From contig JAOPHQ010006588.1 of NCBI GenBank assembly GCA_030340625.1, positions 1 to 64,000 on the forward strand: a DNA stretch of 64,000 nt, read 5' to 3'. The translations under genes and the position numbers were made by a program. Shown one piece after another: positions 31,024-42,000 of this stretch. Every line of letters begins with the position of its first letter. The first letter of the stretch is position 1. The notes beneath the pieces were generated by a model, which saw only the letters and a list, made by a program, of their open reading frames with translations, searched no databases and was not told where the DNA came from. The DNA is from Merluccius polli (Eukaryota; Chordata; Actinopteri; Gadiformes; Merlucciidae).

Positions 31024-32262
31024 CGTTCTCATCCCAACTCGTAATATACCGACGATTTGTCATCACGCCCCTAGACGTCTGACATTGACGCAAAAGGTTC
31101 CCTCCCGCATCTGTGTGAAACGATCTGGGTTCTCATAAACCCGTTCGCGGTGGTAAGAGACGAGCAGAGTCTACAGCGTCCGCTCGCAGAGCAGAGTCTA
31201 CAGCATCCGCAGTCTACTGTGAAACAATTCACTCCAAAAAGGGTTATGGTTAGGGTTAGGGTTAGGGTTAGGGGTTAGGGTTATGGTTAGGGTTAGGGTT
31301 ATGGATATGGTTAGGGTTAGGGTTAGCGCAGTAGCGTGCGGTGAGCCTCAATTTCAGTGGGGCGAAGCTACCCGTGTGGCCGACCACGCCCACAATATGT
31401 TTTTTAATGTGTATTTTTGAGCTACATTAATAGATGCTAACTAAACTAATTATGAACAAAAATACCGAACGTGCTTTGAAGCTTTGAACGTGTCAGCCGC
31501 AACACATGCATGATGTCGGGCGAATTAGTATGTGCAATGGAAACACCAACCAGGTCTGGAATCATCTTTAGCTCAGGACACATTAAACATTATAGAGAAG
31601 TTATTCCTCCAGTTTATTTCAACAATGCCACCACCACTCGCCATGTCTGCATCTCATTATACAGTAACGAAGTGTATTGGCGGAGTAATTCTAGTTGAGC
31701 ATGGGGCGGATAAGTTGACGACCATATAGGACTCTATTAGCGCGGGTTGAAATCCCTATTGCAGCCTGCAGGGTTACGTGATGAACATACGGAGGAGCGC
31801 GACCGTTGAGTTGAACCGCCCCAACATTGAAAGATTACGCTCAAGTAGAATTGCCACCATCCAAAACTTGATGTCAACGTACCAAAAATAGTGTAAAGGT
31901 CTACAGAAACTATAGATAGTTAATGTGATGCAAATATTATTAGAAATAGATTCATGGAGCTGGAGCAAGGATTTTTAGAGGAACTATTTTTTTGGGAGCC
32001 TGCTCTTGCAAGTAGGTGGTTCGTCGCCCCACCTGCCCACATGAGCCGCACGCGACTGGGTTAGCGTAATCTATCACCATGACCGGGTTATTATTGGAGT
32101 GAATGGACGCTGTAGACTCTGCTCGTCTCTTACCACCGCCAACGGGTTTATGAGAACCCAGATCATTTCACACAGACGCGGGAGGGGACCTTTTCCGTCA
32201 GTATCAGACGTCTAGGGGCGTGATGACAAATCGTCGGCATATTACGAGTTGGGATGAGAACG
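31024..32262. mobile_element. 1.24-kb element with inverted repeats of about 170 bp (CGTTCTCATCCCAACTCG)
   Basis: The left arm CGTTCTCATCCCAACTCG, ACGATTTGTCATCACGCCC, GAGCAGAGTCTACAGCGTCC is mirrored at the right end. A 157-bp miniature of the same family, arms only, is at 42,865-43,021. The core contains telomere-type repeats (31,247-31,330) and a nested segment with GCAGTAGCGTGCGGTGAG / CCGCACGCGACTG ends. No transposase is present; the superfamily is unknown to me. Confidence 0.75.
31247..31330. repeat. Interstitial telomere-like (TTAGGG)n tract
   Basis: About 84 bp of GGTTAG repeats with several variants (TTATGG, GGATAT). It is internal to a transposon-like element, so it does not mark a chromosome end. 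Confidence 0.85.
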
Positions 32263-32301
32263 GGCTGAACTACAACCCCGTGAGCAGTAATGGATAAAAA
32301 A

Positions 32302-32363
32302 TGGGGGGGGGGGGGGGGGGTGCGCGCGTGCGATCCTCACACACCCCGGTCCGACGACCGACA

Positions 32364-32395
<32 letters not shown>
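32302..32395. repeat. Two long G homopolymers
   Basis: G runs at about 32,304-32,320 and 32,366-32,395 separated by a short segment with CCGGTCCGACGACCGACAG. The second is followed by CGATTGTAACACACC. A further dispersed repeat with GGCCGGCCCAAAG and GGGCAATTGCCCAGTATG follows at 32,455-32,545. Confidence 0.8.
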
Positions 32396-32545
32396 CGATT
32401 GTAACACACCGCCTCAGGTTAGGACAAATTACTTTATTTTTTATGACAGTCCTGGGCCGGCCCAAAGATGTGCATCGGGCGTACCGGGCAATTGCCCAGT
32501 ATGCCCGATGGCCAGTCCACCCCTGCCCGGCAGCGCCCCCTCGCA

Positions 32546-33212
32546 TGAAGCAAACTACGCTGGATAATTTAAAAGGGAAACAGCTGGACAACTCTACAAG
32601 CCGCAAACACTTTATTTATTTTAAATTATTATTTTCTTTAAGTTATTTTGTGCATCACCCTGTTTGTTTTGAATTTGATGCAAATTGCAATGCAATGCAT
32701 TGAGGGGCATTATTTTGTGTTAAATGGCTGCTTAAACAAAAATGAGGACGAATAGATCAAATGTGAAGTTCAACACACTACTGTGTTAGTAAACATTACT
32801 ATGCAGTTTGCACGTTACTTGAACTGAGAGTATTTCTCATTGTAGCAATAAATAAACGCTTTTTTTGCATAAAGCAAGCATTTGTCTATTCTCATGTTGA
32901 GAATGTAAGAGTATTACCTCATAGATCATAGTTAATCGTGATTAATCATGATTAACTATGATCAATCATGCGATTAATCGAGTTAAATATTTTAATCGAT
33001 TGACAGCCCTAATATATATATATATATATATATATGTTATATATATATATGTTGTTCCTCCAAATTGTCTTAGTGAGCGTTGCTAAGGTGCTTTAGCTAT
33101 GGGTTTGCTGGAGGCCGGCATGGCACTGGCAGAGAGGAAAAAAGAAAGAAAGAAAGAAAGGATAGAAAAAGTTAAATTAAAGAACATTGTGTGTAACATT
33201 GTGGGGCCGGGT
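32546..33212. other. Gene-free stretch with small repeats
   Basis: Contains a cluster of TTAATCGTGATTAATC words (32,930-33,000) of the kind ending many fish repeats, an (AT)n tract (33,012-33,050) and (GAAA)n at about 33,138-33,160. No gene is seen. Confidence 0.5.
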
Positions 33213-33734
33213 TAGCCTGGCAAGCCAGACCTACATCAGAAAGATGTAAGGTCTGGCGCAGCTCCATTGGCAGTGTGGGCGGGATAAACGGTTGTCTTTC
33301 AAGTTCCCTCTGCACGCAATAGGATAGCGCTACAACCAATCAGAGCAACGAAGAAGGTGACGTAGTCAGAGCGACGGCTAATCAAAACTCAGAATAAATA
33401 TTTATTTTCGAGGAAAGACTTCAGTGCCGTTCTTTGTTCTTTTCTCAAATAAAATGTTAACTTAAAGTCTTGAAGAGTCGCGGCCAAAGCCGAGTGGAAA
33501 GACAGCCGTTCGCCAGCAGCAGCAGCCATTGTTTACCTCTAACACAGAACCGTCGCATTTCTGTCGTCATTAGGTAACCCGGCTTTCGACTCCACCCCTC
33601 ACGCTGTGATTGGTCAGACATACAAGACACACTTGGTGTTTCCAGCACCAAAAAGCGGACGGAGCTTTGCTAGACTACACTAGCTGCCAAATAAATTTGC
33701 TGCCGCTAGGGGGTGTCTAGAGTTCTAGGCTAGG
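33213..33734. mobile_element. Element with TAGCCTGG...TAGGCTA ends
   Basis: Begins TAGCCTGGCAAGCCAGACC and ends TCTAGAGTTCTAGGCTA, resembling the termini of the 24,869-25,319 insertion but with a different interior (includes ATTTTCGAGGAAAGACTTC). It carries no ORF. It abuts the minisatellite unit GGGCCGGGTGGTGAGG. Confidence 0.5.
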
Positions 33735-33756
33735 GCCGGGTGGTGAGGCTGCACAC

Positions 33757-34606
33757 CTGGGGCCTCATTTATAAACCTCTGCGTGAAACCCTCCGTAGAA
33801 CATTGCGTACGCCCAAACCTCAGAATGTGCGTACGCACAAAATCATTCCAATTTATAAAACCTTGCTGCGCACACCTGTACGCACTCTTCTTGTTATAAA
33901 TACCAACGTGCGTCTAATTTGGCGTGCGCTCTGCTCCTCCCAAGTCCATCCCTTAATAGTCCTTAAAAGGTCAATGCTAAATAATGACTTAATATTTATA
34001 AGTAGGAAGGAGCCTTTTCTGACCAATCATTGGACGGAAAAATGGCACCTTTTAAAAAGAAGGCGTTTTTGGGATTCGGAGATCGAAGTGCTTCTAAATG
34101 AGAACGCAAGTCTATTTTGTGGCTTATTTATCAAGCTCATTATTTAAATGTTTAAAGTGATACAGTTGGTCTGGCCGAGGATTGTGATTTGAAAGGGCTG
34201 TAGTGTGTTGAACATAATGTTGCTTTAATTCATATTTCATAATGGGTGCTTTTCATAAAATAAATATATAAATGAATAAATAACTCATGTGGTGCGTAAT
34301 GTGCGTTGGGTCTGCAATGAGCTCCGGGGGTTACAGCGTCTTCTTCTTTTGGCGTTATTGGCGGTTTGCAAACACATATAGTGCATTACCGCCACCTTCT
34401 TCCTGTGGTCGTCTCCGGAGTTCACTGTTTGAAAAACTTTGCGGGAGCTTTACTCCAGGGTGAAAGGATGCGTAGAACTGCGCACTCTTTTCCGCAAGGT
34501 TTTTTTCTATAAATCACGACGTTGGCGGTGAAAGATGCGTACGCACATTTCAGCCCTGTTTCCGCAACATTTTCGTGCGCAGAGACCTTTATAAATGAGG
34601 CCCCTG
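33757..34606. mobile_element. PIF/Harbinger-like element inserted in a minisatellite, TSD CTG
   Basis: The element 33,760-34,603 has ends GGGCCTCATTTATAAA / TTTATAAATGAGGCCC and is flanked by CTG on both sides. The surrounding 53-bp minisatellite gives the empty site (CACACCTGGTCC), which confirms a 3-bp duplication. It is a reverse-oriented relative of 19,972-20,657. It contains a frameshifted Myb/SANT start at about 34,041-34,110 (ATG, APFKKKA, then out of frame). Confidence 0.88.
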
Positions 34607-35005
34607 GTCCCGGTCAGACCGGTTAGACTCTGAGGCCGGGTGGTGAGGCTGCACACCTGGTCCCGGTCAGACCGGTTAGACTCTGGGGCCGGGTGGTGAG
34701 GCTGCACACCTGGTCCCGGTCAGACCGGTTAGACTCTGGGGCCGGGTGGTGAGGCTGCACACCTGGTCCCAGTCAGACCGGTTAGACTCTGGGGCCGGGT
34801 GGTGAGGCTGCACACCTGGTCCCGGTCAGACCGGTTAGACTCTGGGGCCGGGTGGTGAGGCTGCACACCTGGTCCCAGTCAGACCGGTTAGACTCTGGGG
34901 CCAGGTGGTGAGGCTGCACACCTGGTCCCGGTTAGACTCTGGGGCCGGGTGGTGAGGCTGCACACCTGGTCCCGGTCAGACCGGTTAGACTCTGGGGCCG
35001 GGTCC
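34604..35005. repeat. 53-bp minisatellite, about 7.5 copies
   Basis: The unit contains GGTCCCGGTCAGACCGGTTA, GACTCTGGGGCCGGG and TGGTGAGGCTGCACACC. One further partial unit is at 33,733-33,759, cut off by the Harbinger insertion. One copy lacks the CAGACC segment. Confidence 0.9.
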
Positions 35006-35344
35006 AGACCCACAGGATAAACCAGCCATCACCACACACTCAGAAGAGAGCCTCTGTCATGGCAGCATTTTAATGCTTATTTGAGGTGTTTGATCCTCTT
35101 GCCCATCACTTGAATAGGTTGTAATGTTGTGTGTTTGACAGACTTGTGATGTGTGTACAAGAATCGTCTTTAGTTATGAATTGTTTTCTGAACTTCAGCA
35201 GACGGCCATTACTGGGTTCCAGGTGTGTTTCCTTGTCTGACCGATGGTGTTTATGACAGCGTGGAGAAGAAGCATTAAAACAAAAGAAGCGGTTCTGTAC
35301 TTGTATTTGTACTTTGTACTTTGACAAAGTACAGCAGTATTGTA

Positions 35345-35605
35345 AAGTTTAAGTCCATGCTGTAGTGAGGTCAGTGTGGGTGTGTTGTGGGCTTTTATTG
35401 TGACGTTTCAGTCTGTACTGTAGTGAGGTCAGTATGGTTGTGTTGTGGTCTTTTATTGTGAAGTTTCAGTCTGTACTGTAGTGAGGTCAGTGTGGTTGTG
35501 TTGTGGTCTTTTATTGTGAAGTTTCAGTCTGTACTGTAGTGAGGTCAGTGTGGTTGTGTTGTGATCTTTTATTGTGAAGTTTCAGTCTGTACTGTAGTGA
35601 ATATT
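35345..35605. repeat. Minisatellite of about 58-60 bp, four copies
   Basis: The unit TTTCAGTCTGTACTGTAGTG plus AGGTCAGTGTGG and TTGTGTTGTGGTCTTTTATT is repeated, lying upstream of the NLR gene. Confidence 0.85.
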
Positions 35606-35981
35606 TTATTGTTAACATGAGTAACTTATTGATGGTGTAAAGACGCTTTAGGACACGTTGCAGTTCATGCTGGAAGTCCTCCTGAGGTTCAAGCTGATGG
35701 CATTAGAAACAGATCTTCAGTCTCAAAAATAAGTTATTGTCGTAATAAATAAAAACACATTTGTGTGCACCTTGAAAGTATTTGTGAACCCAAAAGCATT
35801 GTGCTAACAGACTCATGTGACTCCATAGTGTCGTACATTTGTGATGAGTCAAAGTAATCTCCATAGTTGTCGTTTATTTGGTAACAGTTATAAACCTTAA
35901 ACACGCCCCATCCTAAAGGTTTCAGAGGTAGTCAGATGTTCAAAGTCTACTTCCTCATTTGCTCTTCGTTGTCTTCCACAG

Positions 35982-35995
35982 TGAGGAGCCCTGAA
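35982..35995 (+). other. Possible 5' untranslated micro-exon of the NLR gene
   Basis: CTTCCACAG precedes TGAGGAGCCCTGAAG, which is followed by GTGAGT, a good acceptor/donor pair around 14-15 nt. Fish NLR genes often have short leader exons, but only transcript data could confirm this one. Confidence 0.3.
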
Positions 35996-36594
35996 GGTGA
36001 GTCCACTTTTCATCTCTTTCCCCTGATTGACTTGATTTTGTTTTTCAGACATTTAAACCTCATTTGCTTCCCTTGCGTTTGTACTTGTATAACTTTATAC
36101 TGTATGGGGCGGGACACGTTTTCATCACATAGAAGATGAGGTACAGTTTTATACATGTTATATTTTATTCACATTATCGGTAAACTGCAGTTATCTAATC
36201 TTGGTAAAACAATGCATTTCCAGGTGTGGTGTTTGCTGCTCTTTCTCTGTGAGCTGTTTGAATGCAGGAACACGGGTCATAATGTTAAGAATTAGTTTCA
36301 CCCTGCAGTGGATTATTTATATGGACTCTGGTTCACCAAAGTGAAATGTTTGGATTCAAACATCCCTACTTTTAATTGTACTGTGAGTTTATTCAAGTCA
36401 TTTGTATTAGTTTAAGCACAGTAACAGTCCCCAAGGTTTTTAATAATCTAATCTACTGTATAAATCTGTATGGTTTGGTCTCTGGGTTAATTATTGATTG
36501 GGTTTATGACGTCTATAACGGTTTAGTATGATGTAGTTAATGGTCTCAGTTCAAAAGGCAAATAAAGTGATTCGTTAGTTGTGTGTGTGTCCAG

Positions 36595-38648
36595 GTGTCC
36601 AGTCTACTATGGATGAGGAGACAGAGGAGGGGGGTCCTCCCTCTAAAACCACTCTGTCTGGGGAACATGGCCGCCACAGCAGAGCTAAGAGGTAAGAAGA
36701 GGATCTCTAACTGTCTGTGACTGTTGTCCATCTCAGAGCTCAGCAGTGATATATCATGACACCATCATTAGTCTGAGTAAAAGCTGTGTGTGTTGTGTTG
36801 AAGCCCAGAGCAGCAGGAGAGAGCAGACTCCCCTGGACCCAGCTGTGTCTCCATGAAGAGTGACTGGTCTATGTATAAACCTGTTTGCTTTAAAGATGGA
36901 AATCAGTCTATTGAGAAGAGGTAAGGATTTGTTAGAGATGATAAAATACAATCATCGAATGTCCTCTCTCTATACTATCTATCTATGTTATCTATCTGTG
37001 TTATACCTGGTCACATATATAAATATATATTATCAATACAAACTATAATATTGCCACTTATACAATTGGAAACTTTAACATGTCGATCACCGAGCCCACA
37101 CACACACACACACACACACACTGCTACCACTTGAAGGCAGAACTCTTCTGTGATCTGCAGCAGATGAAAGGATATAGTCTGTGTGGACCCAGTGGTCCTC
37201 AGCTCTTGACCCCCTGTCTCTCTTTCTCTTAAGTCCTCCCCAACAGTCAGCACACCTTTCACCTCACAGTCACCTCATCACACACGCAGACATTATTGTA
37301 ATGAATGACACAAACAGCCTTCTCAAAGAGAAAGTAGTGAATGTACATTAGAGGAAGGACATGTTTCAGTCCATCGCTGGGCTACATGATGATGAGAATA
37401 CAACAGCCAAGCCTCCACATGTCCAGATGGTTGTCATTGTTTCTGTAGAAGAGTCCAGAGAGCAGACTCTGTACCCGGCCGTGTCTCCATGAAGAGCGGC
37501 TGGTCGATAGATAATCCATATATTGGTAATATTCGGGGAGCAATAATCGGAGAGAAAAAAAGATAAAAAGTCACTTCATAGTGCAAATCTTTCCCTGCCT
37601 GAATCGTATCCGGCGGACACCACTGCTGCTGAATCACGTTTTTATCAACTCATCTTTTTCTGTTTTTCCATTTTATTTCTACAGTGTTATTTTAATAACG
37701 CAAAACTACAATATCATGTGGGGTTGCTGCGTGGACGTCAGTGGCTTTCAGATCCACTCATCTGTCCGAGTCCGACTCTGTTACTGCAGAGCTTCAGTGT
37801 AGCCTACAAGTTTCTGAAGACACACGGCTGCCATAGTGTGAGAATTGGCCCACTTCTAGTTATCACAAAGCTAATAAGTGGTTTGAACATTGTGCAAAGT
37901 TTTGATGAAAATGCACAGCAGGACTGGCGCTATTCACCTGAGGAGAAATCACACAGGCGCTATTGAGGGAGACGGATTATCATAAAAGGAAAACACATTG
38001 CAACCTGTTCTATTCATGTTTATTAAATGACCAACCTGTTACTATTAGTAGGTAGAGTGTTGTGGTATTTTTTGACCTCATTTAAACATTGAAATAGCTG
38101 CTAAATAGCCAAGTTTATTATTAAAACCCTTCTAAAACCTAGAATAATCTGCTTCTTGTATTTCTAGAAGAGTCCAGCAGGAGAGAGCAGACTCCCCTGG
38201 ACCCAGCTGTGTCTCCATGAAGAGTGACCGGTCTATAGATTATCCTGTTAACTTTAAAGATGGAAATCAGTCTGTTGAGAAGAGGTAAGGATTAGTTAGA
38301 GATGATAAAATACAATCATCGAATGTCCTCTCTCTATACTATCTATCTGTGTTAAACCTGGTCACACAGGTGTTTCAATTAAATACTTTCCCAGAAAGCG
38401 ACATTATATAAATATATATTATCAATAAAAACTAAAATATTGCCACTAATACAATTGGAAATAATAAACCGAGCCCACACACACACACACACACACACAC
38501 CGCTATCAGCTAGCTACCATACCAAAACCCTTCCAAACCGTTAACCCCCTGCTCGCCACAACATCTTATTTCTATGGCCGCAGCTGACTAGTGGGAGCAT
38601 CACCATGGAAACAAGATATTATGGAGAACCCTAGAACATTTAATAAAT

Positions 38649-38717
<69 letters not shown>

Positions 38718-39047
38718 GGGCCTTTTACAACCAGTTAGTTTGAAGTCTATCAGATTCTCATACTGGACAGCAGGTGTCTTTTTCCTTAAAATGAAACAAA
38801 GCATTCGAATCGTGAATTGAGATTCGAACACAGAGCAAATGAACTCATATCAGAATATTGAAATAGTCGGCTCAGCCCTATGAATCATCTCCTCAATTCA
38901 AAGATGGACGCCCCTCGAGTAAGAAGAGGGAGGAGCTTCAAACAGATCAGAAAACAGACCACAACATCAGACTGTACTTATCAGACGTAACAAGTCAGGG
39001 AAACTAAATAGCTCTGGACCTTCAGACTCCCCATTAAACAGTCTTTA

Positions 39048-39095
<48 letters not shown>

Positions 39096-42000
39096 CTCCA
39101 CAGACGACACCAGGAGAGGTCAAAGGTTACCAGTGCTCAGTCTGTACAGCAGTATCCAACAGAGCTGATCCAGGTGTGTAAAGGTCCAACAAGACATTTG
39201 ACTCCAGCTCTACATGAACATTAGAAAGCATCTCTTGTGGTGATGATGGTCTCCAGGCTTCCCTCTGTAGACCAGCGGGACGTGAATCTAGGACAGATGC
39301 TTCTGATGTCCTCAGTGAGTTCAGAGTCAAGTTCTCATTGATGTTTGTTCTGCTGCAGAGGGCTGAGGAGGACGCACACGCTTTTCTAGACAAGGAGCTG
39401 AAGAAGCTCTGGAGGGGTCACTTCCCAGATTACCCACAATGCTCAGAGAGTCAGAGGGAGGAGGAGGAGGAGGTGGTGGATGGTGAGGAAGAGGAGCAGA
39501 GGAGGCGCGCCATAGAGGGAGTTAGAGACATCACAGTGCTCTGCCTGAAGCAATTGAAGCAGGAGGAGCTGGCCGACTCTCTGCAGAGCAGCAGTAAGAG
39601 ACTCATATTTTGAAACATATCAGCAAAACTCTTATGTTGAAAAAAAAACAGTAATAGACTCATATTTTCACAGCTTAAATATAAAGCACAGACTAAAGGA
39701 CATAACGGGGGATATGTTTCTATCAAACTTTAGATTAAAAACTGTACACACCTTTGGATCTGATGGTGATGTTGCTAAAACACTGATCATTCTTTGATTG
39801 ATTACTCGTTTAGCCAACAGTAAAGCAACGAGTTGGAGCCGCTCACATTAACATCCTGACTGATGACTTCTGTTGTTTCTTTATTCAGAACATTTTGCTG
39901 TCAAGTGCCAACCAAAACTCAAGTCTCATCTGAAGGAGAAGACCCAGCATGTGTTTGAAGGAGTCCCTAAAGCAGGACAAGCAACAGATCTGAATAAGAT
40001 CTACACAGAGATCTTCATCACAGAGGGAGGCAGTGGAGACGTCAACCAGGAACATGAGGTCAGACTGATTGAAACAGCTTCCAGGAAACCAGCCAAGGAG
40101 GAAACACCAATCAAATGTGAAGACATCTTGAAACCCTTACCTGGACAAGATCGACCAATCAGAACGATAATGACAACTGGAGTGGCCGGCATCGGTAAAA
40201 CCGTCTTAACATGCAAGTTCACTCTGGACTGGGCTGAAGGCAAAGCCAACCAGGACATACACTTCACATTTCCCTTCACTTTCAGAGAGCTGAATTTACT
40301 GGAAGGGAAAGAGTTCAGCTTGGTGGGACTTCTTCATCACTTCTTTATTGAAACCAAAGAAGCAGGAATCTGCGGATTAGAGCGGCTCCAAGTTGTCTTC
40401 ATCTTGGATGGTTTGGATAAGTGTCGACTTCCTCTGGACTTCCAGAACAACCAGATCTGTACTGATGTCACAGAGTCGACCTCGGTGGACGTGCTGCTGA
40501 CAAACCTCATCAGGGGCGACCTGCTTCCCTCCGCCCGCATCTGGATAACCACACGCCCTGCGGCAGCCAATCAGATCCCTGCTGAGTGTGTTGGCATGGT
40601 GACAGAGGTGAGAGGGTTCACCAACCCACAGAAGAAGGAGTACTTCAGGAAGAGATTCAGTGATGAGACGCTGGCCAGGAAAATCATCTCCCATGTCAAG
40701 AAATCACGAAGCCTCCACATCATGTGTCACATCCCAGTCTTCTGTTGGATCTCTGCTACAGTTATGGAGGACTTCTTCACAACATCCCAGAGTGGAGAAG
40801 AGATGCCCAACACTGTGACTCAGATGTACATCCACTTCCTGAGAGTTCAGTCCATACAGGCGGACAGGAAGTATCATGGGAGAGCTGAAGCAGATCCACA
40901 CTGGAGTTCAGAGAGCAAGAAGATCATTGTTTCTCTGGGAAAACTGGCTTTCAACCAGCTGGAGAAAGGCAACCTGATCTTCTACCAGGCAGACCTGGAG
41001 GAGTGTGGCATCGATATCACAGCCGCCTCAGTGTACTCAGGAGTGTTCACCCAGATCTTTAAAGAGGAGTGTGGGCTGTACCAGGACAAGGTCTTCTGCT
41101 TTGTCCATCTGAGCTTTCAGGAGTTTCTGGCTGCCCTTCATGTCTTTCTGACCTTCAGAAACACTGGTGTCAATCTGCTCTCACAAGAACAACCAACCTC
41201 TGGGGATGATGACCTCCTCTACCAGAGTGCTGTGGACAAGGCCTTACAGAGTAAGAACGGACACCTGGACTTGTTCCTCCGCTTCCTCCTGGGCCTCTCT
41301 CTGGAGACCAATCAGATTCTCATACAAGGCCTGCTGGGACAGACAGGAAGTAGCTCACAGACCAATCAGAGGACAGTCAGCTACATCAAGGAGAAGATAA
41401 GTGGAGATCTCTCTCCTGAGAGAAGCATCAATCTGTTCCACTGTCTGAATGAGCTGAAGGACCGTTCTCTAGTGGAGGAGATCCAACAGTACCTGACATC
41501 AGGAAGTCTCTCCAGAGTATCTGTCTCCTCTGCTCAGTGGTCAGCTCTGGTCTTCATCTTACTGACATCAGAAGAGGAGCTGGACGTGTTTGACCTGAAG
41601 AAATACTCTGCTACACAGGAGGCTCTTCTGAGGCTGCTGCCAGTGATCAAAGCCTCCAAAACATCTCTGTAGGTTCACTAATAACATGTAGTACAATACA
41701 CACAACCAGGGGCGGACTGGGAACAAAAATCGGCCCTGTCAATTTTGTCCTGTACCGGCCTTGGAGTTGCGCGATTGTTGACCGGGGGGGGGGGGGGGGG
41801 GGGGTGCTGCGCGACTGTTGACGGGGGGGGGGGGTGCTGCGCGATTTGTTGACCGGGGGGGGGGGGGGGGTGCTGCGCGATTGTTGACGGGGTTCTTCAA
41901 AAAAAAAAAAAAAAGGGCCGACGGCCGTAGACCCACACGGCCGTTCTGTGTTCCATGTTTAAAGCCAACATGCTGCTCCCCCAGTGTGGAGCATGGTGGA

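Noticed and set aside
31247..31330. Chromosome end (telomere)
   Set aside because: The tract is short, degenerate and embedded in an inverted-repeat element with genes on both sides.
34604..35005. Regular repeats resembling a CRISPR array
   Set aside because: The whole 53-bp unit is repeated with no unique spacers, in a eukaryotic genome; it is a minisatellite.
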